Positions 61,067-64,000 of a DNA stretch of 64,000 nt are shown piece by piece; the stretch's first letter is position 1; each line of letters starts with the position of its first letter. Source of the stretch: Cyanobacteria bacterium REEB67. Its GTDB lineage: Bacteria > Cyanobacteriota > Vampirovibrionia > Obscuribacterales > Obscuribacteraceae. Under the pieces are notes generated by a model. That model made no database searches. It was not told the DNA's origin and saw nothing but the letters and a program-made list of their open reading frames with translations. The stretch spans positions 1 through 64,000 of the forward strand of contig JAGXAB010000025.1 in assembly GCA_018971775.1 (NCBI GenBank). The letters are read 5' to 3'. The translations under genes were made by a program, and so were the position numbers.

Positions 61067-62125
61067 ATGATTTCCTTCAATCTGAACGGTGTTCCGACCC
61101 TTTTTATCAAGGGGTTCACGAGCGCCGACGTGGAACTCATGCTCAACTTCGTGCGCGGCGCCGCCAGCGCTAAACGCGCGCGCTCCGGTCCAGAACCGGA
61201 TACCGTACTCTTCATCGACACACCGATTACGGCACCGACTGTCGAGGCGGTGCATCGCCTCAAGCACGAGGGTTTCCGCGTCGTCTTCCGCGATCACCAC
61301 GGCATCGACGGCAAACCGGTCAACGACCGCGATCAGCAGGTCGAGCTCGCTACCCAGCGCTTGCGCAAACTCCTGCAAGAAGATTGTCTGATCACGGTGA
61401 GAAGGTTGCACCCGGCCTGCAGCACCCTGGTGGAAATCGGAGAATTCGCCGGAGCAACGGCAATTATCGCCGACCCGGATCCGGACGGCCTGACCGCCAG
61501 TATGAAAGCTGTAGGCATCTACTATCCTGGTCTTGATGAAGACGCTGCCTTACTCGATGGCGAGCCCGCCTCTCAGGTGACAGGCACGCGCATGTCCAGC
61601 CTTCTGGCCAAGGGCGTGACAATTTTGCCCTCCTTCGACTCCAAATTTCCGGAACGGCGCGAAAAAGCACTGGAAGATCTCTTCAAACGCTGGGTGAAAG
61701 CGGTGCAGGGTGACGGACAGGCCCTGCGCAGCCTGGAAGAGGGTGAAGGTGCCTATGATCGAGCCGTAAAAGAGGCAGAAGGACTGGCCCAGAACGCCCG
61801 CGAAGTAGCACCAGGGGTGGTGCTCGTCGATACGGTGGACGCAAATCTCTATGACGTCGGCACATTACTGGCCGCCCTCGAGAGGCTGCCCGGCTGTCGC
61901 ATTACCGTTTTGCGCAAGGGGCTCGGCCCGATCGCCGCGGTGCATGGCGTGCAATACAGTATGGCCGTGGCAAAAGCGGCTCAGGATGAAATTAATCTGC
62001 AATTGCTCCTGCCACAAGATGTCAAATCAGACCCCAAGCAAGGGATCATCTCTAATGTCTCTTTTCTATTGCACGTGTCGGAATATGTATGGCAGGACGT
62101 AATTTTGCCGCAGTTGAATAAATAA
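61067..62125 (+). CDS. DHH-family phosphoesterase-like protein
   Basis: In this 352-residue protein, the N-terminal domain has FIDTPITAPTVEAVHRLKHE, VVFRDHHGIDG (the DHH motif) and IIADPDPDGLTAS (the D-x-D-x-D-G metal motif). These are the manganese-binding motifs of the DHH/RecJ superfamily, which hydrolyses phosphodiesters such as oligonucleotides or cyclic dinucleotides. A C-terminal DHHA1-like part follows (VLVDTVDANLYDVGTLLAAL; VLRKGLGPIAAVHG). ATG 61067 is preferred to TTG 61055; neither has a strong ribosome binding site. Substrate not determinable: the motifs are permuted relative to NrnA, so a distinct DHH subgroup is likely. Confidence 0.8.
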   Translation: MISFNLNGVPTLFIKGFTSADVELMLNFVRGAASAKRARSGPEPDTVLFIDTPITAPTVEAVHRLKHEGFRVVFRDHHGIDGKPVNDRDQQVELATQRLRKLLQEDCLITVRRLHPACSTLVEIGEFAGATAIIADPDPDGLTASMKAVGIYYPGLDEDAALLDGEPASQVTGTRMSSLLAKGVTILPSFDSKFPERREKALEDLFKRWVKAVQGDGQALRSLEEGEGAYDRAVKEAEGLAQNAREVAPGVVLVDTVDANLYDVGTLLAALERLPGCRITVLRKGLGPIAAVHGVQYSMAVAKAAQDEINLQLLLPQDVKSDPKQGIISNVSFLLHVSEYVWQDVILPQLNK

Positions 62126-62339
62126 AAAAGCGCAGACCCTTGACAGCCAGCAGCCATTCCAGCTCTTGATACTCACATTACCCTCACGGCTTTTTGCCAT
62201 AATCGCCCTCCACTCAACCTCGATTTTGCGCTCAGTTAGAAGACAACCTTAGTTGTTGATAACTACCGAGACTCTCCCGGCGCGCTAAAATCAGCACGGT
62301 TGTGTAAAACGACCGATTTTAGCTTGATTACCCGAGACG

Positions 62340-63950
62340 TTGGTGCCCTTGGAAACTGTACGACCGCCACAGCAAATCAGCAAAAAGCCGACTGGCTGCG
62401 CTGTTCGCAAGTTAGCGGCGGCCGCCTGCTTGACTCTGCTCACAGCAGCAACTGTGCCTGTACTGCCGGCGAGCGCCTCCTTGCCGCTCACCAAAACATC
62501 GCAACCGGCTCCAAGCTTTCAAAGTCAGCCGCAGTTCGGCAATAGCGCTGCCGGCACCAGCACGACGCCGAACCAAACAAATCCCACTTTACTACCCCCG
62601 ATTTCCTTACCGCAAAGACAGAGCGCAGCTCGCAGTCTGCGCATCGAGCTCGATGACACGCCAAATCTCATACCGGGCCTGAGAGGCGTCGGCGGTCCTA
62701 GCTCGCCATCAAATTCCGAAGGCGAAGACGTCATGGATGAAGTAGCGGCCGGTGCTACCCCGACACGCATTCACCAGGTCCTCAATGACGGCCTGATCAA
62801 CAGTCCCCGTGTAGCCGCCGCCCGCGCTCAGCTCGGCATCTCCAAAGCACTTTATGCAGCGGCTACAGCCATGCCCAACCCGGTTTTCTTCCGAGATGAG
62901 TCTTTTGGTGAAGGTGTTCGTCGTGTCGGTCCGCAACAGACCCTTGAGCCGCCGTGGAAATTGGCCTTCCGCCTCCTTGCCGCCAAGCGCCAGGTTCAGG
63001 AAACCAAACTTGAAATTTTGGGCACTCTCTGGACTTTCCGCAATAACGTACGCCGGGCTTATACTGAAGTAGTCGTGGCACAGGAAACTTTGCAAACATT
63101 GCAAGACCTTTCGGAACTGGCCCACAAACTCCTTGCCGTCACGCAGAAGCGCTTTCAGAGTGGTGCAGTCCCCGAACTCGACGTTTTGAAAGCTCGCCTT
63201 GCCGCTTCCCAGGCCGATATAGATACTGCCCAGGGCCGCATGCGCGTTACCAGAGCCAGACAACAACTAAATATCATCCTCGGCCGTCCTTATAACAATC
63301 CGATCTCAGCCACCAGACTACCTACTTTTGAAGCCAAGGCGGAAAAAAGCGAATTACTTCCGGATTACAGCACGCCATTTGCTCCCGTGAACGATTTCAT
63401 TAGCGAAGCTTTTGAGAACAGATTAGAACTGCGCCAGAACACTCAACTGATTAAACTCAATCAAGCTCAGCTCTATGGTGCTTACGGCAATATGTTGCCC
63501 AATCCACAGGTGGCCTACGGACATTCGACCAGTACAAACTTGCCATCCGGTCCAAAATTAAACAGCCCCTTCTTGACTCTCAACATTGAGATGCCTGTCT
63601 TCACCTATTCACAGGGCGACATCGCGCGCTTAAAAGCAAACGGCAAGCAACTCAAACTGCAGGCTGATGCAATCAAAAATCAAATCACAGCCGATGTCAC
63701 CGCCGCCTACAACACATTGATGACCGCCCGCAATCGATTGAAAACATATCAAGATCACGTCCTTGCCGACTCAGCCGAAGTAGCGCGTCTGGCCAGACGC
63801 AGTTATGAAGTTGGCCAATCCGACATCAACGCCACCTTGCTCGCTCAGCAAGCGAACTTCCAGGTGCGCAGCGACTATCTCAACGCTGTATCCAATTACC
63901 AGAGCGCCATGACAGACCTGGAACAATCAATCGGAGAACCACTCGAATGA
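62340..63950 (+). CDS. TolC-family outer-membrane efflux protein
   Basis: The roughly 536-residue protein has a signal peptide (RKLAAAACLTLLTAATVPVL, cleaved near PASAS) and a Pro/Ser-rich linker of about 90 residues. Two TolC (OEP) repeats follow, with long periplasmic helices (AYTEVVVAQETLQTLQDLSE; KRFQSGAVPELDVLKARLAA; ADVTAAYNTLMTARNRLKTY) and outer-membrane strands. The AAR-AQLGISKALYAAATAMPNP opening fits the CusC/CzcC metal-efflux side of the family. The start is TTG 62340 or GTG 62343; no ATG is available. Its stop overlaps the next ATG (ATGA), so it heads an efflux operon, probably with an RND adaptor next. Confidence 0.9.
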   Translation: MVPLETVRPPQQISKKPTGCAVRKLAAAACLTLLTAATVPVLPASASLPLTKTSQPAPSFQSQPQFGNSAAGTSTTPNQTNPTLLPPISLPQRQSAARSLRIELDDTPNLIPGLRGVGGPSSPSNSEGEDVMDEVAAGATPTRIHQVLNDGLINSPRVAAARAQLGISKALYAAATAMPNPVFFRDESFGEGVRRVGPQQTLEPPWKLAFRLLAAKRQVQETKLEILGTLWTFRNNVRRAYTEVVVAQETLQTLQDLSELAHKLLAVTQKRFQSGAVPELDVLKARLAASQADIDTAQGRMRVTRARQQLNIILGRPYNNPISATRLPTFEAKAEKSELLPDYSTPFAPVNDFISEAFENRLELRQNTQLIKLNQAQLYGAYGNMLPNPQVAYGHSTSTNLPSGPKLNSPFLTLNIEMPVFTYSQGDIARLKANGKQLKLQADAIKNQITADVTAAYNTLMTARNRLKTYQDHVLADSAEVARLARRSYEVGQSDINATLLAQQANFQVRSDYLNAVSNYQSAMTDLEQSIGEPLE

Positions 63951-64000
63951 TAAAAGCCGCACTCAACAAAAATCACCTCCTAAAGCAATATGCCCTGCGC
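63947..64000 (+). CDS. Start of the next efflux-operon gene, truncated by window end
   Basis: ATG 63947 overlaps the TolC stop by 4 bp (ATGA) and the frame stays open to the window edge: MIKAALNKNHLLKQYALR. In TolC operons of this type the next gene usually encodes a periplasmic adaptor (HlyD/CusB-like). The visible 18 codons are too few to confirm that. Confidence 0.55.
   Translation, partial: MIKAALNKNHLLKQYALR

Noticed and set aside
1-64000. tRNA, rRNA, IS element or prophage
   Set aside because: No cloverleaf-like or rRNA-like stretch, transposase, integrase or terminal inverted repeats with target duplications were recognised by eye. A dedicated tRNA/ncRNA scan was not possible here.

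Overview
The window reads as a chromosomal segment of a Gram-negative, non-photosynthetic bacterium with roughly 53-57 % GC. TolC-type efflux, lipobox and signal-peptide proteins and a LysM protein point to a diderm. Very dense REC/histidine-kinase signalling, repeat proteins (TPR, LRV, WG, LRR), an Rcp1-like response regulator, and phosphoketolase plus acetate kinase without any photosynthesis gene suggest a non-photosynthetic relative of cyanobacteria (Obscuribacterales/Melainabacteria-like). That assignment is an inference from gene content only; Acidobacteria- or Planctomycetes-like hosts are not excluded. No rRNA, tRNA, CRISPR array or transposase was seen.

Layout. 1-3 kb: end of a DUF2092-TlpA thioredoxin fusion, an ECF sigma factor, and a REC-HPt protein. 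3.2-9 kb: a 1915-residue soluble hybrid histidine kinase with nine 92-residue HAMP repeats. 9-13.8 kb: small envelope proteins, a CHASE3 histidine kinase overlapping a REC gene, an Rcp1-like REC gene, a TPR protein and an SCP2-like protein. 14-22.9 kb: a giant NdvB-type cyclic beta-glucan synthase with an in-frame TAA in a conserved C-terminal block. 22.9-31.3 kb: stress-type genes (REC, BON, YflT/DUF1269-like, LRV-TPR, CsbD), a second REC-HPt-like protein, an NDP-sugar pyrophosphorylase, and hemerythrin-like, HMA-like and iron-permease-like small proteins. 31.5-35.2 kb: xfp-ackA, which converts sugar phosphates through acetyl phosphate to acetate and ATP. 35.3-42.6 kb: TPR proteins, an MDR oxidoreductase, and an overlapping TPR/UvrA2-like/rhomboid-TPR operon. 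42.7-43.3 kb: an AT-richer two-gene module of unknown function. 43.4-50 kb: a WG-repeat protein, a GT4 glycosyltransferase, a Crp/Fnr regulator and two membrane proteins. 50.3-53.4 kb: a decaying regulatory patch with a Crp paralogue missing its sensor domain, a REC protein whose HPt histidine is Tyr, and a Ser/Thr kinase with a deleted activation segment. 53.4-64 kb: an alpha/beta hydrolase, a 340-bp cluster of inverted TTATTCGATAA-type repeats in a 658-bp gene-free gap, a LysM protein, an amino-acid permease, a CMD/AhpD protein, a frameshifted lipoprotein, a DHH phosphoesterase, and the start of a TolC efflux operon that runs off the end.

The strongest non-routine signals are: (i) the inverted-repeat cluster at 55945-56280; (ii) three paralogous REC-HPt proteins of which two lack the HPt histidine; (iii) several interrupted genes. 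The interruptions include an NdvB nonsense codon exactly where a Tyr is expected, a T7-run frameshift in a lipoprotein signal, a G4-run frameshift in a small secreted protein, and internal deletions in a Crp and a kinase paralogue. The single-base indels could be sequencing errors. The large internal deletions cannot be explained that way.
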